Source of the DNA: Micavibrio sp964400125
GTDB lineage: Bacteria > Pseudomonadota > Alphaproteobacteria > Micavibrionales > Micavibrionaceae
Assembly (NCBI GenBank): GCA_964400125.1
Contig: CAYNSR010000004.1
Span: forward strand, 1 to 64,000
Reading direction: 5' to 3'
DNA: 64,000 nt
The notes beneath the pieces are model-generated. The model made no database searches. It worked only from the letters and a program-made list of their open reading frames with translations, and was not told the DNA's origin. Position 1 is the first letter of the stretch. Each line of letters starts with the position of its first letter. The position numbers were made by a program, and so were the translations under genes. Shown one piece after another: positions 8,290 to 16,083 of this stretch.

Positions 8290-9052
8290 GTGGGGCGCGC
8301 GCCAGCGTGAATTGAAAAACGGATCCTATCCCCGGCACCGAATGTTCCAGCCAGATTTCCCCCCCGTGCAGTGCTGCGATCCTTTCGCAGATGGCCAGTC
8401 CCAGCCCGCTTCCTTCCACTTCGTCTTGTGTGTGCAGGCGTTCAAACGGTTTGAAGATACGGTCGTGGAATTTTTCCTCCATGCCGGATCCGTTATCCGC
8501 GATCGTAAATGCGAAATGCGTTTTTCCTTCCGTGCAGGCGATGCGGATCAGCGGATTTTCGGGACCTCGATATTTTATGGCATTGTCGATCAGGTTTCTG
8601 AACAGCGCCGCCAGCGCTGCCGGATAGGCGTTGACTTCCGGCATTGTGCCAATGCGGATTTCGGCATGTGCGGAATCGATCTCCTTTTGCAGCGACGCGA
8701 TGACCTCTTTCAGGATGATTCCTGTATCGATACGCTGCCGTTCTTCCTGCGGGGCTGCGGATTGCGTGAAGGCGAAGATGTCGTCGACGAGATTTTGCAG
8801 GCGGAGTGCGTTGACAGCGATTCTTTCGACGTAATCACGGCATTCCGCATTTAGCATACCGTTCGATTCTTCCTTTAAAATCGTGCAAAATTGAGCAATA
8901 CGGCGTGCCGGAGCCTTCAGGTCGTGCGCCGCCATGTGGCAAAATTCTGCTGCGGATTCGCGAGATGATTCCGCTTCTCGTTCTGGCCCGGTCTGCATTT
9001 CCGCTTGTCTAAAAAAGAGGTTGTGGGCGGGATTTTCCCAAGGCGTGTTCAT
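8258..9052 (-). CDS. Soluble histidine kinase without sensor domain
   Basis: 264 residues with no membrane segment and only about 35 residues ahead of the HisKA domain. Seen: the H-box MAAHDLKAPARR with the phospho-accepting His43, N-box NLIDNAIKYRG, G1 DNGSGM, F-box FKPFERLHTQDE and G2 GSGLGLAI. The F-box/G2 region resembles the kinase cores of phytochromes and their relatives, matching the Rcp1-like regulators next door. There is no PAS, GAF or transmembrane input domain, so input would have to come from a partner protein or the short N terminus. Confidence 0.93.
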   Translation of the reverse strand: MNTPWENPAHNLFFRQAEMQTGPEREAESSRESAAEFCHMAAHDLKAPARRIAQFCTILKEESNGMLNAECRDYVERIAVNALRLQNLVDDIFAFTQSAAPQEERQRIDTGIILKEVIASLQKEIDSAHAEIRIGTMPEVNAYPAALAALFRNLIDNAIKYRGPENPLIRIACTEGKTHFAFTIADNGSGMEEKFHDRIFKPFERLHTQDEVEGSGLGLAICERIAALHGGEIWLEHSVPGIGSVFQFTLARAPLRPSASPIRS

Positions 9053-9273
9053 GGCGTTTTTCCTTCGTCACAGATTCTCCAACGCATAGCGAGGGTTGGA
9101 GCGCGCCTGAGAAAAGCGGAAATTTTCAAACAAATTATTAGCGATAATGCATTATTAGGCGGAAGAATCCGTTTTCGCGAGATAAAGTATTTCTTTGAAT
9201 GCGTTGATTCTCAAACATTTTAGCGCATGCGCCCGTTCCCATTTGCGGTGCGGTGTTGCAACAGTTTTTATTA

Positions 9274-9279
9274 TTGACA
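9274..9279 (+). promoter_or_regulatory. Possible -35 element upstream of prkA
   Basis: TTGACA at 9274-9279, 71 bases before the prkA start, is the best -35 candidate in the 297-bp divergent gap 9053-9349. No convincing -10 follows at 16-18 bp, so another sigma factor may be used. The rest of the gap is A+T-rich, holds a short ATAATGCATTAT palindrome near 9145, and shows no gene that I can support. Confidence 0.3.
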
Positions 9280-9349
9280 TAGACGGGCGGGACATGCTGT
9301 CTTGAGTGCCATCACAAAAATAAAACAAATGAACACAGGGGATACGTCT

Positions 9350-11311
9350 ATGAGTGCTGCGCATAAATCCAATCTTGTTGAATCCTTGAGCGCCCGCCGC
9401 CGCGAGCCGAAGCCTGAGCCGATGACGCTTTTGGATTATCTTGAGTTGTGCAAAACAGATAAGGGGGCTTACGCCACCGCGGCGGAACAGATGTTGCGGG
9501 CGATTGGTGAGCCGGAATACCTCGATACCCGGTTTGACCAGCGTTTGTCGCGCATTTTCGCCAACAAGGAACTCAAGGTTTACCCTGCCTTCAAGGATGA
9601 TTTTTTTGGCATGGAAGATGCCATTGAGCGGATCGTCAGCTATTTCAAAAAATCCTCGCAAGGGTTCGAGGAAGGCAAGCAGGTATTATATCTGCACGGC
9701 CCTGTCGGCGGCGGAAAGTCGTCCCTGGCGGAAAAGCTGAAGGCGCTGCTGACGACGCAATCTTTCTACGCCGTCAAGGGGTCCCCCACGCATGAAGATC
9801 CGTTGGGATTGCTGTTGACCGGGAATGTCACCGAGAACGAGGAAACCAAGGCCCGGCTTGAGGCCGAGTACGGGATCCCCCGAGCACGCCTGGCTAATTT
9901 AATTCCGACGCCATGGGCGTTGAAACGGCTTGAGGAATATGAGGGCGATCTGACCCAATTCGAGATCGAGAAGCTTGGTTACGACCAGCTCCGGCAGGTC
10001 GGGATTACGAAGGTGGAGCCGGGGGATGAAAACAATCAGGATATTTCAGCCCTTGTCGGTAAGATCGATATTCGCAAGCTGGAGTCCTATGCGCAGGATG
10101 ATGCCGATGCCTATAGCTATAGCGGCGGGTTGTGCATTGGTAGCCGCGGTATGCTCGAATTCGTCGAGATGTTCAAGGCCCCGATCAAGGTTCTTCACCC
10201 GTTGCTGACCGCGACGCAGGAGAAAAACTTTAAAGGGACGGAAGGTGGCGCGGCCATGCCGTTTGGCGGTATCGTTATGGCACACTCCAATGACAGCGAA
10301 TGGGAGGCCTTCAAGAACAACAAGAACAATGAGGCCTTCCTTGACCGCATCTATACGGTCGGAGTCCCCTATTGCCTGCGTGTTACGGAAGAAGAGAGGA
10401 TTTATAAAAAACTTCTGAACAGCAGTGTGCTTGCGAGTGCGCCTTGTACGCCAAATACGCTGAAATATCTGGCGCAGTTTGCTGTCCTCACCCGGTTGGA
10501 AGAACCGGAAAATTCAAGCCTTTATTCAAAAATGAGGGTTTATGACGGGGAGAATCTGAAGGATAAGGACCCCAAGGCAAAAAGTTTGCAGGAGTACAGG
10601 GATTATGCCGGGAAACAGGAGGGTATGACGGGGTTCTCAACGCGCTCGGCATTCAAGGTTTTGTCTGATGTCTTCAACTATGACCGCCATGAGCCCGGTG
10701 CCAACCCAGTCCATTTGTTCCATGTACTGGAGGATCTTGTCGATAAAGAGTATTCCGGGGAAACTCGGGACAGATATCAGGGTTTTATAAAGGAATATCT
10801 GCGTCCGGTTTTCAACAAGGCGCTCGACAATGACATTCGCGAAGCCTTTCTGGAGTCGTCCGACGAGTACTGCCAGAACTACTATGACCGCTATGTTCTG
10901 TTTGCGGATCACTGGATTCAGGATCAGGATTTTCGCGATCCGGATACCGGCATGATCTATGATCGCGCCAAGCTGAATGAAGAGCTGGAAAAAATTGAAA
11001 AGCCGGGCGGCGTCGCTAATCCAAAAGATTTCCGCAATGAGGTCATTAATTTCTATTTCCGTTACAGGAGTGCCAACGAGGGTCGTACGCCCCAGTGGAA
11101 GGATCACCACAAGATGGCCGATGTGTTGAAAATGAAGGTTAAGATTAACACGGAGGAGATGACAAAAATCCTGTCCTTTGACGCAAAGGTAAGCGAGTCC
11201 GAGTTGGCGACGCGCAACAATTTCGTCTCCCGTATGGGGGAGAAGGGTTATACGCCGAAGCAAACTCGCCTGATGACGGCATATCATAGTGGGCTGCAGA
11301 TCGCTCACTAG
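9350..11311 (+). CDS. prkA: PrkA-family serine protein kinase
   Basis: About 653 residues, close to E. coli YeaG (about 644). An AAA-like N-terminal module carries the Walker A motif GPVGGGKSS (residues 117-125) and is followed by the PrkA C-terminal kinase-like region. ATG 9350 has AGGGGA upstream; longer in-frame starts (TTG 9302, ATG 9329) are less likely. It heads a prkA-yeaH-spoVR series, the conserved YeaG-YeaH-YcgB set linked in enterobacteria to stationary phase and nitrogen starvation. Two stem-loops separate it from yeaH. Substrates cannot be told from the sequence. Confidence 0.95.
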   Translation: MSAAHKSNLVESLSARRREPKPEPMTLLDYLELCKTDKGAYATAAEQMLRAIGEPEYLDTRFDQRLSRIFANKELKVYPAFKDDFFGMEDAIERIVSYFKKSSQGFEEGKQVLYLHGPVGGGKSSLAEKLKALLTTQSFYAVKGSPTHEDPLGLLLTGNVTENEETKARLEAEYGIPRARLANLIPTPWALKRLEEYEGDLTQFEIEKLGYDQLRQVGITKVEPGDENNQDISALVGKIDIRKLESYAQDDADAYSYSGGLCIGSRGMLEFVEMFKAPIKVLHPLLTATQEKNFKGTEGGAAMPFGGIVMAHSNDSEWEAFKNNKNNEAFLDRIYTVGVPYCLRVTEEERIYKKLLNSSVLASAPCTPNTLKYLAQFAVLTRLEEPENSSLYSKMRVYDGENLKDKDPKAKSLQEYRDYAGKQEGMTGFSTRSAFKVLSDVFNYDRHEPGANPVHLFHVLEDLVDKEYSGETRDRYQGFIKEYLRPVFNKALDNDIREAFLESSDEYCQNYYDRYVLFADHWIQDQDFRDPDTGMIYDRAKLNEELEKIEKPGGVANPKDFRNEVINFYFRYRSANEGRTPQWKDHHKMADVLKMKVKINTEEMTKILSFDAKVSESELATRNNFVSRMGEKGYTPKQTRLMTAYHSGLQIAH

Positions 11312-11327
11312 GCCCCGGACTGTTATA

Positions 11328-11383
11328 GGAGGCGGGGTGTGTAGCACACAACCCGTCCTCCGGTCCCGCGTTTGTGCCGGGAC
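11328..11383 (+). other. Two tandem stem-loops between prkA and yeaH
   Basis: An imperfect stem (11328-11342 against 11346-11361, pairing GGAGG, GGG and TGTGT blocks) is followed at once by GTCCCG (11363-11368) pairing with CGGGAC (11378-11383). No U-run follows, so these look more like RNA processing or stability elements than a terminator. They could set different prkA and yeaH levels within one transcript. Confidence 0.45.
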
Positions 11384-11457
11384 GGGCGATGGCTTGGCAC
11401 GCAACCGATGCCGCGCCGCCAAAACCCTAGAAATTAGCGAGAAAGAGAGTCCCGATC

Positions 11458-12909
11458 ATGGCCGTTGTCGTTGATACAACAGGAGATCGTTTCAGGAGCG
11501 AAGGGTCCCCCAGCCGCCGCCGTTTTTTCGAGCGGACGAAGGAATATCGGCAAAAAGCATTCGACCGTGCCATTAACGGCAGGAGCATCAAGGATTTTGA
11601 CAAGGACGGTGTGGATGTCACTGTGCCGAAGCGCGGTTTGAGTCGACCGCAAATCGGACATGGGCGTGGCGGAATCTGGGATCAGGTCTTTCCCGGCAAC
11701 GACCAGTTTAGCGCCGGCGACAAAATCAAACGGCCGCAGGGTGGCGGTGGCGGCAGCGGGGCTGGTGAAGCCAGTCAGGATGGTGAACACGAGGATGAGT
11801 TCACCTTCAACATGTCGCGTGATGAGTTCCTCGAATGGTTTTTCAAGGATCTCGGTCTGCCGAACCTGAAGAAAAAGGGCATGGTGGATGCCCGAAAGAC
11901 GCAGTTGAAGCGGGCAGGGATTTCGTCTTCCGGTCCGGAAGACCGACGCAATCTTCCCAGAACATGGAAGAAGCGTCTGGAGCGCACGACTCCCGCGCTG
12001 GCGCCCTATAACAGAAAGTTGATTGTCCTTCTGGAAGAAAAGAAAGCAATTTTGTCGTGTCGCGATCCTGAAGGCGGGGTGTTGCCCGCCGGGTTCCGCG
12101 TGCGAAAAGCCGACGATTTTGTCAGCCTGTCGGATCAGGTCAAGGATCTGGTCCGGGATATTGCCGTGCTGCATGACAGGGCGAAAGATTATCTATCGGA
12201 AGACGATGTCTGCCGGATTGCCGAGATCGATGAAAAAATAGAGGGGATCAGGAACCAGATGGCGTCTCAGGTTCCCGGGATCGATCCGCAATACGATTCG
12301 AAATTCAATGCCCTTGCCCGCGTTCCCGTAAAAATCTCGCAAGCGGTGATGTTTTGCGTGATGGATGTTTCAGGATCGATGGACGAGGAAAGGAAGGCGA
12401 ACGCGAAAAGGCTGTTTATCCTGCTCAGTCTTTTTCTTGAAAGAGAATACGAAAATGTTGAGTTTGTATTCATTCGTCACCACACGACCGCCAAGGAAGT
12501 GGATGAGGATGAATTCTTCAATAGCAAGGAATCCGGCGGCACGGTCGTGTCCACGGCCCTTCAGAAAATCATCGAAATCCGGGAGGCAAGATATCCGGCG
12601 GACAAGTGGAACACTTATGCTTTGCAGGCCTCCGACGGAGACAACTGGGACAACGACAATATGACATGCGACAGCTTGCTCCGGAACAAAATCCTTCCCG
12701 ATATTGAGGGATTTATCTATGCCGAGATCACGGACGGTGATCGGCAAAATCTCTGGCGCACCTATGAGAAGTTACGCGATGCGTTCCCGGATCGTTTCAG
12801 GATGGGCCATGTCGAAAGCACCGAAGATGTCGGCAGGGTATTCCGCGAATTGTTCAAGAAGCAAGAAGGTGCGCCGGTTTCCAGGCTTGACGTTTCTCCG
12901 GCACCGTAG
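11458..12909 (+). CDS. yeaH: YeaH/YhbH family protein (DUF444)
   Basis: 483 residues. The C-terminal half carries a von Willebrand A-like fold with FCVMDVSGSMDEE, a DxSGS metal-site (MIDAS) motif near residue 300. The N-terminal half is basic and Gly-rich (GGGGGSGAGE near residue 100) and contains the conserved DEFLEWFFKDLGLPNL segment. It is the standard partner of PrkA and SpoVR; its molecular role is not settled. It lies 146 bp after prkA and 48 bp before spoVR on the same strand. Confidence 0.94.
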   Translation: MAVVVDTTGDRFRSEGSPSRRRFFERTKEYRQKAFDRAINGRSIKDFDKDGVDVTVPKRGLSRPQIGHGRGGIWDQVFPGNDQFSAGDKIKRPQGGGGGSGAGEASQDGEHEDEFTFNMSRDEFLEWFFKDLGLPNLKKKGMVDARKTQLKRAGISSSGPEDRRNLPRTWKKRLERTTPALAPYNRKLIVLLEEKKAILSCRDPEGGVLPAGFRVRKADDFVSLSDQVKDLVRDIAVLHDRAKDYLSEDDVCRIAEIDEKIEGIRNQMASQVPGIDPQYDSKFNALARVPVKISQAVMFCVMDVSGSMDEERKANAKRLFILLSLFLEREYENVEFVFIRHHTTAKEVDEDEFFNSKESGGTVVSTALQKIIEIREARYPADKWNTYALQASDGDNWDNDNMTCDSLLRNKILPDIEGFIYAEITDGDRQNLWRTYEKLRDAFPDRFRMGHVESTEDVGRVFRELFKKQEGAPVSRLDVSPAP

Positions 12910-12957
12910 GGACAGATGCGGCAATAACGATAAAAAAGAGTGTAACAGGGCAATGTC

Positions 12958-14646
12958 ATGATAAAACAGAACAAAGACTATGCGAAGCATATCGACGCGC
13001 TCGTCGATAAATATGAAGAAGGGCGCGAAATACTGATTCTTCCCGATGACTGGAAATATACGCCGCGAATCAAGCCGCAATATAAGGACACGGGCTTGTC
13101 CGAGACATGGCTAGGCGTTGTTGCCGATATTCACGGCATTCAGGCGCATGAAAAATACGGTCTTGATACCTATGAGAATAAGATCGAAGTGATTACCTCG
13201 GCACGGATGATCGATGCCTATACCAGCGTCGGTATGCCCGTCAATTACACACACTGGTCGTTCGGTCTGGAAAGCATCAAGCAGAGCAAGAAATATCAGG
13301 CAGGCCAGATGGGGTTGGCCTATGAAATCGTTATCAATTCTGACCCGTGCGTTTCCTATTGCATGGAAGAAAACACGAAGATGATGATGAATCTGGTGAT
13401 TGCCCATGCCGCGTACGGGCATAATTCTTTTTTCAAGGGGAATCACCTTTTCCGTCAGTTTACGGATTCAAAAACCATCATAAACGATATGACCGTTTTT
13501 GCCGAACGGGTCGACCGCTACCGCGGTCTGTATGGGGAGGAGGAGGTTGAGGCCGTTCTCGATGCATGCCATGCCCTGATGAATTATGGCGTGGATCGCC
13601 GCACCCGTCCCATCCCGCGTTCTGCAGAAGAGGACCGCGCCCGGCGTGAGGAGGCTGAAAGGTTCCGACAGTTTCACCATAACCCGCTCTTTGCCGCCGC
13701 CGCGGCAGCCGCGGCACCAAAGAATTCCGAGTTGTCCAGATCGTTCTACGAAGCGTGCAATCCTTTGGAGGAAGAAAATATTCTGCGTTATATAGCGGAG
13801 AACGCACCGCTCCTGCAGGATTGGGAAAGGGATATTGTGCGCGGTGTTTCCAAGATTGCGCAGTACTTCTTCCCGCAACGCCAGACTCAGGTGATGAACG
13901 AAGGCTGGGCGACGTTTTGGCATTATACGCTGATGAATGATCTTTACTGGGAACACAAGCTTATCGATACCAAGATGTTCACGGAATTTATTCAGTCGCA
14001 TACCAATGTTACACACCAGCCGTCGTATAATGAAAAATGGTATAACGGCATCAATCCCTATGCGCTTGGATTTGCGATGCATTCGGATATAAGACGTATC
14101 TGCGAGAAGCCAACGGAGGAAGATCGTCGCTATTTCCCCGAATTTGCCGGAGATCCGAACTGGGTTTCCGTCTTGGATACGGCGATGAGGAATTACAAGG
14201 ACGAAAGCTTCATCCATCAGTTCCTCTCGCCCAAGGTTATGCGTGATTTCAGACTGTTTCATATCAATGACGACGACAAGGAAGCAACCTTGCGTGTTGG
14301 TGCTATCCACAACGAGGATGGCTTCGAGATGGTGCGCGCGAAACTTGCCGCCCAGTACGATCTCGGCAACAGGGAACCGCGCATTGAAGTTGGTCATTTC
14401 AACAAATCAACTGACCGAAACCTCTTCCTGTTCCATACGATGAATAACCGTCGTCCGGTGAATGACCAGACGGAAGAGGTTCTGAAGCATTTATACATGC
14501 TCTGGAGCGGCAGAGGCGATCCGTCCGGCGGCCACCGGGTTATCCTGCACAGTGTCGATCCCGCCGGGAAGCATGTAGGCACGATATCCTGCCCGCCGAT
14601 GCCGAAGGGAAGCGACCCGAAAACCAGTTATCCGTTGAGACCCTAG
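12958..14646 (+). CDS. SpoVR family protein (YcgB-like)
   Basis: 562 residues, slightly longer than E. coli YcgB. Family blocks seen: FPQRQTQVMNEGWATFWHY, YNGINPYALGF, and FMFTEF-like acidic segments; QTQVMNEGWA is the hallmark. Near residue 247 a run of eight alanines (FAAAAAAAAP) forms a flexible linker before the C-terminal two thirds. It completes the prkA-yeaH-spoVR operon and ends 20 bases before an FNR-type box and a 26-bp palindrome. In Bacillus the relative acts in spore cortex formation; in Proteobacteria a nutrient-stress role is inferred from linkage. Confidence 0.94.
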   Translation: MIKQNKDYAKHIDALVDKYEEGREILILPDDWKYTPRIKPQYKDTGLSETWLGVVADIHGIQAHEKYGLDTYENKIEVITSARMIDAYTSVGMPVNYTHWSFGLESIKQSKKYQAGQMGLAYEIVINSDPCVSYCMEENTKMMMNLVIAHAAYGHNSFFKGNHLFRQFTDSKTIINDMTVFAERVDRYRGLYGEEEVEAVLDACHALMNYGVDRRTRPIPRSAEEDRARREEAERFRQFHHNPLFAAAAAAAAPKNSELSRSFYEACNPLEEENILRYIAENAPLLQDWERDIVRGVSKIAQYFFPQRQTQVMNEGWATFWHYTLMNDLYWEHKLIDTKMFTEFIQSHTNVTHQPSYNEKWYNGINPYALGFAMHSDIRRICEKPTEEDRRYFPEFAGDPNWVSVLDTAMRNYKDESFIHQFLSPKVMRDFRLFHINDDDKEATLRVGAIHNEDGFEMVRAKLAAQYDLGNREPRIEVGHFNKSTDRNLFLFHTMNNRRPVNDQTEEVLKHLYMLWSGRGDPSGGHRVILHSVDPAGKHVGTISCPPMPKGSDPKTSYPLRP

Positions 14647-14666
14647 GGCGGGTATTTTTTGCTTTT

Positions 14667-14680
14667 TTGACTTATATCAA
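14667..14680 (+). promoter_or_regulatory. FNR-type box upstream of host-attachment gene
   Basis: TTGAC-TTAT-ATCAA, one base off the TTGAT-N4-ATCAA consensus. The centre is 79 bp before the start codon at 14753, so a site at -41.5 would put transcription start near 14715. The same TTGAC-N4-ATCAA form recurs at 33247 and 41581. Its 3' end overlaps the palindrome at 14679. Confidence 0.65.
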
Positions 14681-14704
14681 ACATCCGCCTGCAGGCGGAT
14701 GTTT
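14679..14704. terminator. 26-bp perfect palindrome after spoVR
   Basis: AAACATCCGCCTG (14679-14691) is the exact reverse complement of CAGGCGGATGTTT (14692-14704), with no loop bases between. The A and T ends make a bidirectional terminator plausible for the prkA-yeaH-spoVR transcript. It also lies between the FNR-type box and the host-attachment gene, so it may be an operator instead. Confidence 0.55.
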
Positions 14705-14752
14705 TGATGTATTCCGGCGACGATTTCTATGCGGTCGCAGGAAGAAAGCGCA

Positions 14753-15157
14753 ATGCATGTCAGCGGTAAAATAAAGAAAGAGGGTTTCAGAGCGTTCGGT
14801 CATGCACCCCGCGCCGGACAGGCCTTGCCGCGAATCTGGGTCATTGTGGCGGGAGTAAAAAAGGCGCGATTGTATCGGCACATGGAAAGTGCTCTGGAAT
14901 CCATTGCCGATCTGTCGGGGGGCTGGCGTGCAGAGGAGTATTTCCTGCGCTGTCTTGCCGATTGGCTGGAGCAGGCAGTACGAGAAGATGCCTTTGATCG
15001 ACTTGTCGTGATTGCCGCCCCGCCCATGCTTGAGCGTTTGCGCGGCGCATTCAGCCAGCGGGTGCATGCCAGAATTGTTGCAGAAATCAGCAGAGAACTC
15101 AGTGATATGGATGAGCGGACACTCAGCGCGGCATTGAAAGAAATCGTCTGGTTTTAG
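14753..15157 (+). CDS. Host attachment family protein (Host_attach domain)
   Basis: About 134 residues. Seen: WVIVAGVKKARLYR near the N terminus, LVVIAAPPMLERLR, ARIVAEISRELSDM and a C terminus ending in VWF. This matches the Host_attach family (named from a protein needed for Agrobacterium attachment), whose biochemical function is unknown. ATG 14753 has AGGAAG at good spacing; an ATG at 14729 lacks one. An FNR-type box centred 79 bp upstream suggests oxygen-limited induction. It is convergent with the Crp/Fnr gene, whose stop overlaps its own. Confidence 0.85.
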   Translation: MHVSGKIKKEGFRAFGHAPRAGQALPRIWVIVAGVKKARLYRHMESALESIADLSGGWRAEEYFLRCLADWLEQAVREDAFDRLVVIAAPPMLERLRGAFSQRVHARIVAEISRELSDMDERTLSAALKEIVWF

Positions 15158-15939
15158 GGTGATCCGCATTGCCGCGTTTTTCCCGGGCATGCGGCCACGC
15201 TCGCACAATTTTCCATGCGCGAACCTTTACATTCCCCCGGTGTGGCGGTGCAATGGTCACAGCAATAATCAACCAGAGCTGAAAAAGAATCGATTTTGAT
15301 TTCCGGTCCCTTGACGGTGACGCCCACGGGCTGGAGTTGCGCCAACGCGCGGGAGAATGTTTCCGGCTTCATGCCGAGCCGGGCGGCGGCCAGAGATTTG
15401 TCGTATGGGAAAGAGAAAATTCCGCCCTTGCCGATCATATTCCCGGAGAGCTGCAACAGCAAACAGCCGACACGCTGGGGTGCGCTCATCAGCGCGAGAT
15501 GTTCGTTTTCCATCTGGAGGTTGCGCATTTCCTGCGACATGGAACTCATGATCCGGGCCATGACGTCGTGATTTTTCCGGGCGCGATCACGCAGCACCGT
15601 GCCGGGGACTTCAATCAGCCGCGTGGCCTCTGCGGCTTCGGCAGAAAAAGGATAACCAGCACCGCCAAAGATTGCCGCTTCGCCGAAAACATCGCCGCGC
15701 GAAAACAGGGCGACAATGGCCTCGTCGCCGTCAATTGTATTGCGGTACAGCTTGATCCACCCTTGCGCGACGACAAAGAAGCGGTCTGCGGCGTCGCCCT
15801 GTTCAAAGACGGGTTGCTGTTTCGCGTAGTCGCGTAGGGCAGAGGCGCTTAAAAAGGCAGAAATGTCGGTCTCGGGCAATCCCGTGAAGAAAGGGAGTTT
15901 GCGCAGAAAATCTTCAGTGTGATCGTTGTCGGTGGCCAT
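15154..15939 (-). CDS. Crp/Fnr family regulator with Cys-rich C-terminal tail
   Basis: About 261 residues. An N-terminal cNMP-binding-type beta roll (FEQGDAADRFFVVAQGWIKLYR, FGEAAIFGGAGYPFSA) is followed by a dimer helix and a winged helix whose recognition helix reads MKPETFSRALAQLQ. The E-x-x-S-R pattern is that of FNR, which reads TTGA half-sites. The N terminus has none of the cysteines that hold the FNR Fe-S cluster. Instead the last 38 residues hold seven cysteines (CCDHC, GEC, ENC, AAC, RQC). ATG 15939 begins at the domain. It is divergent from the beta-CASP gene over 144 bp. Confidence 0.9.
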   Translation of the reverse strand: MATDNDHTEDFLRKLPFFTGLPETDISAFLSASALRDYAKQQPVFEQGDAADRFFVVAQGWIKLYRNTIDGDEAIVALFSRGDVFGEAAIFGGAGYPFSAEAAEATRLIEVPGTVLRDRARKNHDVMARIMSSMSQEMRNLQMENEHLALMSAPQRVGCLLLQLSGNMIGKGGIFSFPYDKSLAAARLGMKPETFSRALAQLQPVGVTVKGPEIKIDSFSALVDYCCDHCTATPGECKGSRMENCASVAACPGKTRQCGSP

Positions 15940-16083
15940 AAAATTCGTCCCTTTTCCGCCTTTTATAATGTGCGTGGGGCGGTCCCGCAACATTATTGTT
16001 ATGTTAATATTGAGAAGGCGGCACGGCCAGACTTTACAAGGTTTGCCATGCCCAGCATAATCCGCAGGCAAGGACAAAGACAT

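Noticed and set aside
6720..9052. A bacteriophytochrome light-sensing operon
   Set aside because: The kinase core and Rcp1-like receivers resemble phytochrome partners, but no PAS-GAF-PHY protein or haem oxygenase gene is in the window.
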